A stretch of 12,174 bases of DNA from an uncultured Eubacteriales bacterium (GCA_900553295.1 USCR01000067.1:1-12174), one strand, 5' to 3'; positions 1 to 6,902 are shown, counted from the stretch's first letter. Program-made: numbers and translations. Notes: generated by a model from the sequence alone, not told the origin.

Positions 1-584
1 CGGCCCAGGATCTCCTCGGCTTCCTCAATGGTGGAAACCTTTTCCTTGGCCAGTTCCACGGCTTTCTTCTGGGCGGTGGCAAAGCTGAAATGCTTGCCAT
101 GGTTGGTAATCATATAATTGACGAGCATCAGCACCACTTCCTGGGGCAGGCCCATGTCCTCCACCCATTCATAGGCCATGGTAGTTTCCCGGCCATGGAG
201 CTGCCTGTCCTCCCCAAAGAGCGCATACAGGGATTCGGCAAAATCCTCATAGGCGGTGTCCCGCGGCGCCGCGTCCCGCATGAGAAACTGCTGGTATACG
301 CTCACGTACTGATAAACGGGTGGTTCGTCGCTCACCCGGCGGACCAGGCCCCGGCGTTCCCAGTGCCGGTATGCCGCACGGATATCCTCCTCGCTGAGGT
401 TCAGGTCATGGCTCATCTGCGCCAGGGTCATCTCCTCGCTGGGATGGCAGCAGCGCATCAGGCCGTACAGATATACCTTCACATAGTCTCCCGGAGCAGA
501 GGGCATATACTCCAATATAAACTGGTTTTGCACCGGCGTCGCGTCAAACATGGCGTACTGTTGGTCAAAGGCAAACAGTCCCAT
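1..584 (-). CDS. DnaD-domain replication protein (3' end off the window)
   Basis: An open frame starts at the ATG at 582-584 and runs off the left edge, so about 194 N-terminal residues are visible. An AAAGGAT ribosome binding site lies a few bases upstream. Residues about 1-105 look like the N-terminal winged-helix region of DnaD/DnaB-type primosome proteins (IxxxYMPxAxGDYVKVYLYGL, then an LxLSEEDIxxAYxxWExxGLV helix). Residues about 113-194 fit the helical DnaD C-terminal domain (YEWVEDMGLPQEVVLMLVNY, then GKHFSFATAQKKAVELAKE and TIEEAEEIL). In Bacillota such proteins help load the replicative helicase at origins and restart sites. Loss of the 3' end hides the YxxxIxxxW DNA-binding motif. 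It follows tyrA by 35 bases on the same strand and is probably the last visible gene of the mscL-tyrA operon; a DnaC/DnaI-type helicase loader would be an ordinary next gene. The family call is fairly sure, but equivalence to B. subtilis DnaD is not. Confidence 0.85.
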   Translation of the reverse strand, partial: MGLFAFDQQYAMFDATPVQNQFILEYMPSAPGDYVKVYLYGLMRCCHPSEEMTLAQMSHDLNLSEEDIRAAYRHWERRGLVRRVSDEPPVYQYVSVYQQFLMRDAAPRDTAYEDFAESLYALFGEDRQLHGRETTMAYEWVEDMGLPQEVVLMLVNYMITNHGKHFSFATAQKKAVELAKEKVSTIEEAEEILG

Positions 585-619
585 GGCGTCACATCCTTTT
601 TTTCTAGGGCCTGCTTTGG

Positions 620-1453
620 TTATTCTTCCAGGGCTTCCTTGATTTCCCGGCCTTCGCGCAATAGTTGCTTCATGGCTTGATGATCCTCTGCGGCCAGGGC
701 ATCCCGATAGGCAGCCAAGCGATCAATGAGTCCGTTGATCTCCAGGAGCAGCGCATCGCGGTTGTCAAAAAACAGCTCAGTCCACATGTCCTCGTTGAGC
801 TTGGCCACCCGGGTCATGTCCGCAAAGCTGCCGGCGGAGAATCCCCGGTGCTTCTGGGCCAGGGGGCACTTGACATAGGCGCTGGAAACCACATGGGCCA
901 GCTGCGAAGTATAGGCAATCATCTCGTCATGCTCCCGGGGCGTAGTAAACTGCACCCGGCGAAAGCCGATGGTGAGGAAAAAGTCCTTCAGCCAGGTCCG
1001 GACCTCGGGCCCCGCATCCCGGGGTGGGGTAAGGATCATGCTGGCGCGGTCGAACAGATCATCCTTGGCGTAGCGGAAGCCGGAAAACTCGCGCCCCGCC
1101 ATGGGGTGGCCGCCGCAATAGTGCCAGGGCTTTCCCTGAGCCAGGGCGTTCAGCGGCGTGCAAACGGCCTCCTTTACCCCGCCGCAGTCAATCACCCATG
1201 CCCCTGGCCGGAAGGCATCCTGGTGCTCCGTGATCCAGGTCACAATGGCCGCGGGATAGAGCGCCACCAGCACCACATCGCAGCGAGCCAGATTGTCCTC
1301 CGTCAGCGTGCCGTCAATGGCGCCCAGCAAATTGGCTTGCAGCATGGTTTGTGGATTGATGTCCATGCCCAGCACCTCAAAGTCCGTATGCACCTTGATA
1401 CTGCGTGCCAGGGAACCTCCAATCAGTCCCAATCCTACAATGCCAACGGTCAT
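620..1453 (-). CDS. tyrA: Prephenate dehydrogenase
   Basis: This 277-residue protein should oxidatively decarboxylate prephenate to 4-hydroxyphenylpyruvate with NAD(P)+ in tyrosine synthesis, in the cytosol. The N-terminal Rossmann motif GLGLIGGS is at residues 7-14. The substrate-side signature GGHPMAGRE is at 114-122. A second conserved stretch, REHDEMIAYTSQLAH, is at 173-187, and a helical dimerisation domain follows to the C-terminus. The protein ends after this domain, so it lacks the ACT regulatory domain carried by many Bacillus-type TyrA proteins; feedback by tyrosine through ACT is therefore not expected. The start ATG (1451-1453) overlaps the mscL stop as ATGA, with a GAAGGA binding site 8 bases upstream inside mscL, which suggests translational coupling. 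No other shikimate or aromatic amino-acid gene is in the window. Confidence 0.93.
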   Translation of the reverse strand: MTVGIVGLGLIGGSLARSIKVHTDFEVLGMDINPQTMLQANLLGAIDGTLTEDNLARCDVVLVALYPAAIVTWITEHQDAFRPGAWVIDCGGVKEAVCTPLNALAQGKPWHYCGGHPMAGREFSGFRYAKDDLFDRASMILTPPRDAGPEVRTWLKDFFLTIGFRRVQFTTPREHDEMIAYTSQLAHVVSSAYVKCPLAQKHRGFSAGSFADMTRVAKLNEDMWTELFFDNRDALLLEINGLIDRLAAYRDALAAEDHQAMKQLLREGREIKEALEE

Positions 1454-1920
1454 ACCATCATTCCTTCTTTCGTGGTTACTTGCAAGTCACTGGTACAGTG
1501 TGGGCAGCGGGTGGCGCCCTGGGGAATTTCCGTGCAGCAATAGGGGCAGAGCCTGGGCGCAGGCTTCGGCGCTTCCGGTTTTGCGGGCCGGAGCCGGTGC
1601 AGCAGGCGCAGGAAGCAGAAAATGCACAGGGAAATCAGCAGAAAATCCAGCACGGACTGCACAAAAGCGCCGTAGTTCAGCGTGCTCACCCCTGCCGCCT
1701 TGGCCGCCTCCACGGAGGGATACGCGTTCCCGTCCAGTGCCAGAAACGCATCCGCCAGATTCAGCCGCCCTATCACCAGGCTGAGCAGCGGCATAAATAC
1801 ATCATTCACCAGGGAGATGGTGATCTTGCTGAAGGCGCTGCCTATCATAACACCCACAGCCAGATCAATGACGTTTCCCCGTGAAATAAACTGCCGAAAT
1901 TCCTTGAAAAATGCCTTCAT
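1450..1920 (-). CDS. mscL: Large-conductance mechanosensitive channel MscL with C-terminal zinc ribbon
   Basis: This 156-residue pore protein opens under membrane tension and releases solutes during hypo-osmotic shock. The N-terminal amphipathic helix and first transmembrane helix carry the family signature, with RGNVIDLAVGVMIGSAF at residues 14-30 and LVNDVFMPL at 37-45. A second membrane helix lies at about 83-107. The periplasmic-side loop (52-82) is of normal size. After a Pro/Ala linker (112-122) the usual C-terminal helix bundle is replaced by a putative zinc ribbon: C125-P-Y-C128 and C139-P-H-C142. It is the first gene of the operon with tyrA and dnaD. The AAAGGA binding site sits 9 bases before the ATG; a second AGGAG abuts the start codon. 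No clear promoter is seen in the 38 bases between the preceding terminator and the start region, so part of its transcription may be read-through. Confidence 0.95.
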   Translation of the reverse strand: MKAFFKEFRQFISRGNVIDLAVGVMIGSAFSKITISLVNDVFMPLLSLVIGRLNLADAFLALDGNAYPSVEAAKAAGVSTLNYGAFVQSVLDFLLISLCIFCFLRLLHRLRPAKPEAPKPAPRLCPYCCTEIPQGATRCPHCTSDLQVTTKEGMMV

Positions 1921-1958
1921 CTCCTATTTTCCTTTCCTGGACAAGCCTTTGTGAGCTG

Positions 1959-1997
1959 AAAACGCCCCGCGGAGCAACGCGCGGCTTCGCGGGGCGT
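1959..1997 (-). terminator. Rho-independent terminator of the 674-residue surface protein gene
   Basis: Read on the minus strand, a perfect 10-bp stem (ACGCCCCGCG at 1997-1988 with CGCGGGGCGT at 1971-1962) encloses a 16-nt GC-rich loop and ends in TTTT at 1962-1959. It starts 15 bases past the stop codon of the surface-protein gene and ends 38 bases before mscL. It therefore separates the two units, although the T tract is short and some read-through into mscL is plausible. Confidence 0.8.
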
Positions 1998-2012
1998 GCA
2001 TTGGCAAACCGT

Positions 2013-4037
2013 TTATTCCTCGTAATGGCGGCTGGAACGGCGGCGGCGGTTCGCATGGGCGCCTTCCGCGGGCTGGGCGGCAGGCGTGCCGGCGTCCGGC
2101 GCCTCTGTCACGGTATCCTCAGCGGATATGTCCGCGTCCGCCGGCAGGTCCACGGCCTCTTCCGCTGCGGAGATATCCTCCTCCACGTCGGTTGCATCAT
2201 CGCCGTTCTCTTCATCCAGCCCCTGCTCAGACGTATCCTCCTCTGGCTCATCGGCCATGTCCCCCGTGAGCCAGTCATCCGTATCCTGGTCGGACACCGG
2301 CAAGCCGGTTTCGTCTTCCGCCGCCGTATCCTCGGCATTTTCCTCCGCGGCCTTATCCGGCTGGCTTTCCTGGGCAGGCTTTCCGGGCTTGGCACCCTTG
2401 CCCTTGACTTTTTTCTCCTTGGGCGCCGGAGCCGTATAGTCACGGTAGTTGCCCCGCTCCAGGTGATCGTATGCCTTGGCGGACTGGGCCTTTTGCTGCA
2501 TGCGGCGGATCAAACCCGCGCACAGGAGACCGGCGCTAATCACCGCCAGCACCGCGCACACGGTCCACACCACGTCCAGCGCCTGCTGAATGGAGTCCAC
2601 ATATTCCGGCAAACCGTCCGTCGTGGGCGTTTCCACGTACTCGGGCTGCGGAGGCGTCACAATGGGTGCCTCGGTGGGAACCGGCGTGGGCATCGCATAC
2701 TGAATGGGAATGATATTGCTCTGGAAGGTCACGTCCTCCTGCAAAAGATTTTTGCAGGTGGCGGTAAACTGATACTGTCCGGCCATGGAAACCGACACGT
2801 CCCGGCTGAAATTGCGGCTCTCCCCCGCGGCAATGGTGGGGAAATGATACAGCTGCACTCCGGAGGCGGATACATACACATCCTTGACCTCGTTGGCGCC
2901 CTCATTGGTAACCGTAACGGTAAACTTCACCGTGCCGGGGAGCGAATAGACCGTATCCCGGTCGCTGGTGGCGGAGACGCTCAGCATCACCTGGTCGTCC
3001 GGGCTCACCGCGGTGACGGATACTTTGCCGGTACTGGTAACCGTTTCCAGTTCATCGGCATCCGTCGCCGTCAAGGTAAAAAGATAGTCCGCCGAGTCGG
3101 TAATGGTTACTTCCTTGGTGTACGTTTCCGTCTTGCCCGCATCCAGGGTCAGGTTGGAAAACACTTGCCCCAGGGTGGGGTCAGTCACATTGATGTTGGT
3201 ATAATTGACCTTGCCCGTATTTTTCAGCGTAAGGGTCAGGGTCACCACGTCGCCGGGCACGCCGCCCTTCTTGTCCGCTTCCAGGCTGGCGGTCAGGTTC
3301 ACCTGGCCGTATTTGATGGTGGCCTTGTCCTTCTGGGCAGCCAGGGTCTTGCCATTGGCCTTGTAGGTAATGGTAGACTGGCTGGTCAGGTCCTTGGTGC
3401 CCATGGTCACCGTAAAGGTATAGCTGCCCTTTTCCCCCGCGGGAATGCTGGCAATGGTGCCGGTGCTCTTGGAAATGCTGCTGTTTTCCTTGATGGTCAC
3501 ATCCGTGATCTCCACCTCGCCGGCATTGACCACATCATAAATGACGTTGACCTCTTGCCCCTTCTCCGCAACAGAAGGGGTAATGGTCCGGTTGATCTCC
3601 ACCTGGACCTTGGCGTCCTCCGCCGAGGCGGTGGTGTAGGTGATGGGAATGGAATAGTTCTTGGTCTTGTTGGTCAGCTCACCATCGTCATTATACATGG
3701 AGTACTTGACCTTGAAGGTGATTTTGCCGGCTTCCAGCTGTTTCTGCGTCACGTCCCAGTTGCCACTCCAGGACTGGCTGGCGCCCGCGGCCAGGGTCGG
3801 GCTGCCAAACTCCTCCACCGGCTGCCCGTTAGGATAATACAGGGTTACAGGGCCAGGAAGATCCTCCTCGCCGGTATTGGAAACGGTGATGGATACGGTA
3901 ATCGACTGCGTAGTCGTAAACTTGTTCTGGCTCAGCTCCATGGAGAACTTTAACGGGTCAGTAGCCGCCAATGCCGCCACACACAGGCAGCACAGCGCCA
4001 CGCATACCATCAGCCCGATCAAAATCCGTCGTTTCAT
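2013..4037 (-). CDS. Surface protein: signal peptide, four Ig-like domains, membrane helix, acidic cytoplasmic tail
   Basis: I do not recognise a named gene. The 674 residues begin with a signal peptide (MKRR, hydrophobic core 5-22, probable cleavage after the ALA at 22-24). About four beta-sandwich repeats follow, at roughly 25-135, 142-244, 246-344 and 347-446. Each has the pattern 'VTVTNxG...V...AGxSxxY/F', like CARDB or DUF11 domains. A Pro/Thr linker (449-475) leads to one membrane helix at about 487-510, followed by RRMQQK, so the C-terminus should be inside. The tail (511-674) has a Lys-rich patch (540-553), an Asp/Glu-rich disordered stretch (565-645) and a final RRRRSSR cluster. It lacks LPxTG and is anchored by the helix. 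It has its own promoter, leader and terminator. Adhesion, cell-wall or scaffold roles are possible, but the function is unknown. Confidence 0.85.
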   Translation of the reverse strand: MKRRILIGLMVCVALCCLCVAALAATDPLKFSMELSQNKFTTTQSITVSITVSNTGEEDLPGPVTLYYPNGQPVEEFGSPTLAAGASQSWSGNWDVTQKQLEAGKITFKVKYSMYNDDGELTNKTKNYSIPITYTTASAEDAKVQVEINRTITPSVAEKGQEVNVIYDVVNAGEVEITDVTIKENSSISKSTGTIASIPAGEKGSYTFTVTMGTKDLTSQSTITYKANGKTLAAQKDKATIKYGQVNLTASLEADKKGGVPGDVVTLTLTLKNTGKVNYTNINVTDPTLGQVFSNLTLDAGKTETYTKEVTITDSADYLFTLTATDADELETVTSTGKVSVTAVSPDDQVMLSVSATSDRDTVYSLPGTVKFTVTVTNEGANEVKDVYVSASGVQLYHFPTIAAGESRNFSRDVSVSMAGQYQFTATCKNLLQEDVTFQSNIIPIQYAMPTPVPTEAPIVTPPQPEYVETPTTDGLPEYVDSIQQALDVVWTVCAVLAVISAGLLCAGLIRRMQQKAQSAKAYDHLERGNYRDYTAPAPKEKKVKGKGAKPGKPAQESQPDKAAEENAEDTAAEDETGLPVSDQDTDDWLTGDMADEPEEDTSEQGLDEENGDDATDVEEDISAAEEAVDLPADADISAEDTVTEAPDAGTPAAQPAEGAHANRRRRSSRHYEE

Positions 4038-4136
4038 TGTTGCTTACGGGCAGCCCCGCCGCCCTCCTCCTTCCGACTTCGGGTCAGACCTATGTTTTCC
4101 ACGGGCCGAAGCCCCGCTGAAAATATAGAAACCGTC
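4038..4136 (-). promoter_or_regulatory. Structured 5' leader of the surface protein gene, with a distant Shine-Dalgarno
   Basis: This is the expected 99-nt leader between the promoter and the ATG at 4037. On the minus strand it has a GGGC-UUCG-GCCC hairpin (4114-4103), a very stable tetraloop type. It also has a strong GGAAGGAGGAGG Shine-Dalgarno (4074-4063) that is 25 bases from the ATG, which is too far for normal use. Between them a GGGC/GCCC stem (4064-4061 with 4051-4048) could shorten the distance. An in-frame TAA three codons before the ATG excludes an upstream start. No close binding site is visible. Confidence 0.4.
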
Positions 4137-4142
4137 TATGCT

Positions 4143-4172
4143 ATTGTACTCGGCAAGGCGGCTCTCTGTCAA
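4143..4172 (-). promoter_or_regulatory. Sigma-A type promoter of the surface protein gene
   Basis: On the minus strand TTGACA (4172-4167) is followed by an 18-nt spacer and TACAAT (4148-4143). The -35 is perfect and the -10 is one base off consensus (TATAAT). It points at the surface-protein ATG about 105 bases downstream and follows the stop of the solute-binding protein gene, so the two genes need not share a transcript. Confidence 0.75.
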
Positions 4173-4185
4173 GCTGGAAGGAGGG

Positions 4186-4205
4186 AAAAGCGGCACAGGA
4201 ACCGC
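4186..4205 (-). terminator. Weak possible terminator after the solute-binding protein gene
   Basis: On the minus strand GCGG (4205-4202) and CCGC (4193-4190) can pair, plus one wobble pair, around a short loop, followed by TTTT (4189-4186). The stem is only 4-5 bp. It is placed correctly, about 24 bases past the stop codon, but it is much weaker than the other terminators here. On the plus strand the same stem is followed by ATTTTT. Confidence 0.3.
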
Positions 4206-4228
4206 ATTTTTACATGGGTATACTTGTC

Positions 4229-5332
4229 TCAGCGGAGTTCGGTCAGTGCTATGTTCAGCTCCACGGTTCCCTGGTATGCTGCGCGGGCGGCGTTCTCCAC
4301 CCGCTCCTTGGGCCAGAAAGCGTTCACTGGGGCTCCGCGCTGCCGCACAGTGCGCTCGATATCCACCCAGGGTGACGAGAAGTACAGCAGCACATCCTCG
4401 CATACGGAAAACAAATGCTGTTGGGCAAGTTCCTGCTGGGCAGGCGTGGAAATCAAATAGCTGAGCAGGGCTGCCGCTTCCGGCTGCGCTTGGGCTGTCA
4501 GCCCCGCATAGAGCATCCGTGGAGCCAGTGCTTCCGGGAGCGCCCAGACCTGGTAGCCCGCGCTTTGTCCCTGTCCCATGGCGTTCTCCAGGGATGCCCA
4601 TTGGCCTGTGGTCAGCAGCGCTGAGGCCGCTTCGCCCCGGGTCAATGCCGTGAAAATTTCTCCCTGCGTCATAATCTGCTCGGGCAGCGGCAGTGGTTGC
4701 ACGCCAAGCCATGCGCTGAGCGCAAACAGTCCCTGCCCACGCGCAGCCAGAGGTGTGCTTTGCTTGCGCAGGGTATCCAGGGGGGGCATAGCCGCAAAAT
4801 CATCTGGCTGGGGCGTGGCAGCGGCGCGTCCCAGCAGGGTGGTAGGCACCGGTGTTTGCGCCGGTGCAGGCAAATAGGCGTCCCCTACTGCCAGCACCCA
4901 AGGCTCCACCGCAAGGGGCAGTGCATACTGTTCGCCCTGCCATCGCCCGCTTTGTAAAAAGGTTTCCGACACCGATTCCACGCCATGCAGCGGTGCAAGC
5001 ACCTGCTCGGGCGTGGAAAAGGTTCCGTCGGCGAAGCAAATAACGTCTGGCAGAACCGTCTCCGGTGCAAAGCACTCCGAGGAAGGCACACTCCGAAGGT
5101 AAACGGTAAGGCCCGGCATGATTTTTTCAAACTTTCCACACTGGGCGCGCAGCCATGCGCTGGAACCGGTAGGGCCGTCCACATCCCATACGCGCAGGAT
5201 GGTGCGTTGCCGCTCCCCTGTTCCCGGAAGCGTTGCCGTTCCCGATGGATGCATCTCCCACGCGGCATATAGGCATCCCAAGGCCAGCAACGTTCCCAGG
5301 CAAACCATCATCCTCCACTGCCGCTTCTTCAT
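4229..5332 (-). CDS. Divergent extracellular solute-binding lipoprotein (ABC transporter family 1-like)
   Basis: The 367-residue product starts with MKKRQWRMM and a hydrophobic segment ending in LALGC. Cys20 is a plausible lipid-anchor cysteine, although the lipobox is not canonical (Ala at -3). From about residue 44 the sequence ILRVWDVDGPTGSSAWL followed by FEKIMPGLTVYLRSV resembles the first lobe of family 1 sugar-binding proteins. DVICF (96-100) and the QYALPLAVEPWVLAV stretch (136-149) fit the usual order. A Pro/Ala-rich insertion (about 155-178) and an Ala/Gln-rich middle are unusual. An AGGAGG binding site lies 8 bases before the ATG. No permease or ATPase gene is nearby, so a transport partner, if any, is elsewhere; it could also be a sensor or a diverged orphan. 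It is divergent from the sugar kinase gene, which hints at, but does not prove, a shared sugar theme. Confidence 0.7.
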   Translation of the reverse strand: MKKRQWRMMVCLGTLLALGCLYAAWEMHPSGTATLPGTGERQRTILRVWDVDGPTGSSAWLRAQCGKFEKIMPGLTVYLRSVPSSECFAPETVLPDVICFADGTFSTPEQVLAPLHGVESVSETFLQSGRWQGEQYALPLAVEPWVLAVGDAYLPAPAQTPVPTTLLGRAAATPQPDDFAAMPPLDTLRKQSTPLAARGQGLFALSAWLGVQPLPLPEQIMTQGEIFTALTRGEAASALLTTGQWASLENAMGQGQSAGYQVWALPEALAPRMLYAGLTAQAQPEAAALLSYLISTPAQQELAQQHLFSVCEDVLLYFSSPWVDIERTVRQRGAPVNAFWPKERVENAARAAYQGTVELNIALTELR

Positions 5333-5591
5333 GCCTTTGCCCTCCTCTGAGGGAGCATATGCTATGCCGGCACAGGCTAGACGTCCGTGCGCTGCACCGC
5401 ATAAGGGCCCAGCCCTTAGGGCACGGTTTTTCCCAAGGTACTTTTTCCCCCTGTACTTCCTCAGTCCTCATGCCAGATGCTGATCCTGCAAGCCAGAAAT
5501 TGCATCTTTACACAAGTGCCATCTTTCTCAAGCAGGGCTCTCCCTGGCCAGCTTCACCCGGAAATTCATAGGAAGAGAATTTTCCAAGCGC
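5333..5591. other. Intergenic region upstream of the solute-binding protein gene
   Basis: This is the gene-free part of the 450-base divergent gap nearest the solute-binding protein gene. I see no protein-like reading frame. It contains the nested inverted repeat described at 5385-5431 and moderately AT-rich DNA at 5500-5590. No convincing -35/-10 pair for the minus-strand gene was found, although one must lie here if that gene is expressed on its own. Confidence 0.5.
5385..5431 (+). promoter_or_regulatory. Nested hairpin followed by a T tract in the divergent intergenic region
   Basis: CCGTGC (5385-5390) pairs with GCACGG (5421-5426). Inside lies a perfect 7-bp hairpin, TAAGGGC (5402-5408), CCA loop, GCCCTTA (5412-5418). 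Five Ts (5427-5431) follow on the plus strand, giving a terminator-like outline, but no plus-strand gene precedes it. On the minus strand the same structure falls within the likely leader of the solute-binding protein gene, about 55 bases before its start codon. It may be a leader hairpin, an operator palindrome or the end of a small plus-strand RNA. Confidence 0.35.
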
Positions 5592-5620
5592 TTGCCAACC
5601 CATGACGGAAATGATATACT
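5592..5620 (+). promoter_or_regulatory. Promoter of the N-acetylhexosamine kinase gene
   Basis: TTGCCA (5592-5597), a 17-nt spacer and TATACT (5615-5620). The -10 is preceded by TGA, giving an extended TGn motif. Transcription would begin near 5627, leaving a leader of about 156 nt before the kinase ATG. Confidence 0.7.
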
Positions 5621-5626
5621 GAGCAG

Positions 5627-5782
5627 GTGACCAAAGGGCGGGGTTATACGTACATATTCGTCACCGGGCACAGGCTTTCCGTACCGATGAACTGTGTACC
5701 AGCTGCAGGAAGGCCGTCCGCGCTGATGCTAACGTGTAAGCAGCGGCGTCCTAAGAGAAACACAAGGGAGCGGAGCATATTC
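5627..5782 (+). promoter_or_regulatory. Long structured leader of the kinase gene
   Basis: This leader of about 156 nt has no protein-like frame. Three inverted repeats are visible: GGTGAC (5626-5631) with GTCACC (5660-5665), GGCTTTCC (5673-5680) with GGAAGGCC (5708-5715, one wobble), and CGCTG (5721-5725) with CAGCG (5741-5745). It ends with the GGGAGCGGAG binding site just upstream of the ATG. I do not recognise a known riboswitch class and see no T tract that would make an attenuator. The spacing of helices suggests a folded RNA, but chance pairing cannot be excluded by eye. Confidence 0.35.
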
Positions 5783-6886
5783 ATGACAGTCCAGCTTTCT
5801 ACCCATGAGAAGCTAGAACAGGTCTGTAAGGCATTTCGTATCCAAGGTTCCTTGCAATCCTACGAAGAAATTAAAGTGGGAAACGTCAACAAAACCTACC
5901 GTGTAAACTTCCTGCAGGAGGACGGCAAGCACAAGTCATACATCGTGCAGGCATTGAACACGTATGTGTTCAAAAATCCCGTTCAGGTCATGAGCAACAT
6001 TGACTTGGTAACCGAGCACATACACGCCAAGGCGCCCAAAAAGCGCGTGCTGCACTTCCATCACACGGCTGATCGGAAGACGTACCTGATGGACGATAAG
6101 GGCTTTTGGCGGTTGTTCAACTATATTCCTTCCAATACCTATAACACCACGGACAACCTGGACATCATACGTAATGCCGGGGAGGCCTTTGGTCAATTCC
6201 AGATGATGCTTTCCGACTTTGATGCTTCCAGCCTGTATGAGACCATCCCGAATTTTCACAACACCCCCAAGCGGTATGAGCAGCTCGTCGCAGACGCTCA
6301 GGCTGATCCCAAGGGCCGTCTTGCTGAAGCCCGTCCGGAATATGACTGGCTATTGAGCGTCCGGGAACAGGCTTGCCGCCTGACCAACCTGCACGAGCAG
6401 GGCCTGCTTCCGCTGCGGGTTACCCATAATGATACCAAAATCAACAATGTGCTTTTTGATCCGGATACGGATGACGCGCTGGTAGTCATCGATTTGGACA
6501 CCGTGATGCCCGGCCTGGTGGGACATGATTTTGGCGACGCTATCCGCTTTGCCGCAAACTATGTGGAGGAGGACAGCCCCCACGCGGATCAGGCAGGCAT
6601 CAACCTGGATATTTTCCGTACGTTCACCCAGGGCTTTCTGAAACCCACGGCACATGCCCTCACCGAACTGGAAATTGCCACGCTGCCATTGAGCTGCCTG
6701 GTTCTTGCCTGTGAGCTGTCGGTCCGCTTCCTGGACGATTACCTGTTAGGCGATCCCTATTTCAAAATCAACTACCCGTCACATAACCTTGTCCGGGCCC
6801 GTTGCCAGATTGCCCTGGCCAAGGATATGCTGGCGAAGATGGAACAAATGGAGCAGATCGTGCAGGAGTGTTTACATGCCTGCTAA
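5783..6886 (+). CDS. nahK: N-acetylhexosamine 1-kinase (NahK-like, APH fold)
   Basis: The 367-residue product belongs to the aminoglycoside phosphotransferase/choline kinase fold and matches Bifidobacterium longum NahK in length and motif order. NahK phosphorylates the anomeric carbon of GlcNAc or GalNAc with ATP to give the sugar 1-phosphate. Visible features are the nucleotide-binding N-lobe with GNVNKTYRV (33-41), the YIVQALNTYVFKNP strand-turn (53-66), catalytic HNDTK with base D217 (215-219), the metal-binding DLDTVMPG (237-244) and DFGDAIRFAANY (249-260). ATG 5783 is chosen because the NahK similarity begins there and a GGGAGCGGAG site precedes it; an in-frame extension back to a GTG at 5627 is not protein-like. 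The gene is monocistronic, with its own promoter and terminator. The lacto-N-biose phosphorylase and epimerase partners found in bifidobacteria are not in the window. The exact sugar specificity is inferred. Confidence 0.88.
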   Translation: MTVQLSTHEKLEQVCKAFRIQGSLQSYEEIKVGNVNKTYRVNFLQEDGKHKSYIVQALNTYVFKNPVQVMSNIDLVTEHIHAKAPKKRVLHFHHTADRKTYLMDDKGFWRLFNYIPSNTYNTTDNLDIIRNAGEAFGQFQMMLSDFDASSLYETIPNFHNTPKRYEQLVADAQADPKGRLAEARPEYDWLLSVREQACRLTNLHEQGLLPLRVTHNDTKINNVLFDPDTDDALVVIDLDTVMPGLVGHDFGDAIRFAANYVEEDSPHADQAGINLDIFRTFTQGFLKPTAHALTELEIATLPLSCLVLACELSVRFLDDYLLGDPYFKINYPSHNLVRARCQIALAKDMLAKMEQMEQIVQECLHAC

Positions 6887-6902
6887 GGCCGCCCGCCATA
6901 TC

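Noticed and set aside
665..1543. A 292-codon plus-strand open frame opposite tyrA
   Set aside because: Antisense to a gene with all prephenate dehydrogenase motifs; no family pattern of its own.
1911..3953. A 680-codon open frame on the plus strand opposite the surface protein gene
   Set aside because: It is Arg/Gly/Leu-rich without domain pattern, lacks a ribosome binding site, crosses the terminator hairpin, and is the antisense shadow of a protein with signal peptide, repeats and membrane helix.
5627..5782. N-terminal extension of NahK back to GTG 5627
   Set aside because: The added residues have no similarity to the kinase, the GTG falls at the predicted transcription start, and a good binding site precedes ATG 5783.
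5627..5782. A known riboswitch class upstream of nahK
   Set aside because: No recognisable consensus core (FMN, TPP, glmS, T-box and similar) could be found by eye.
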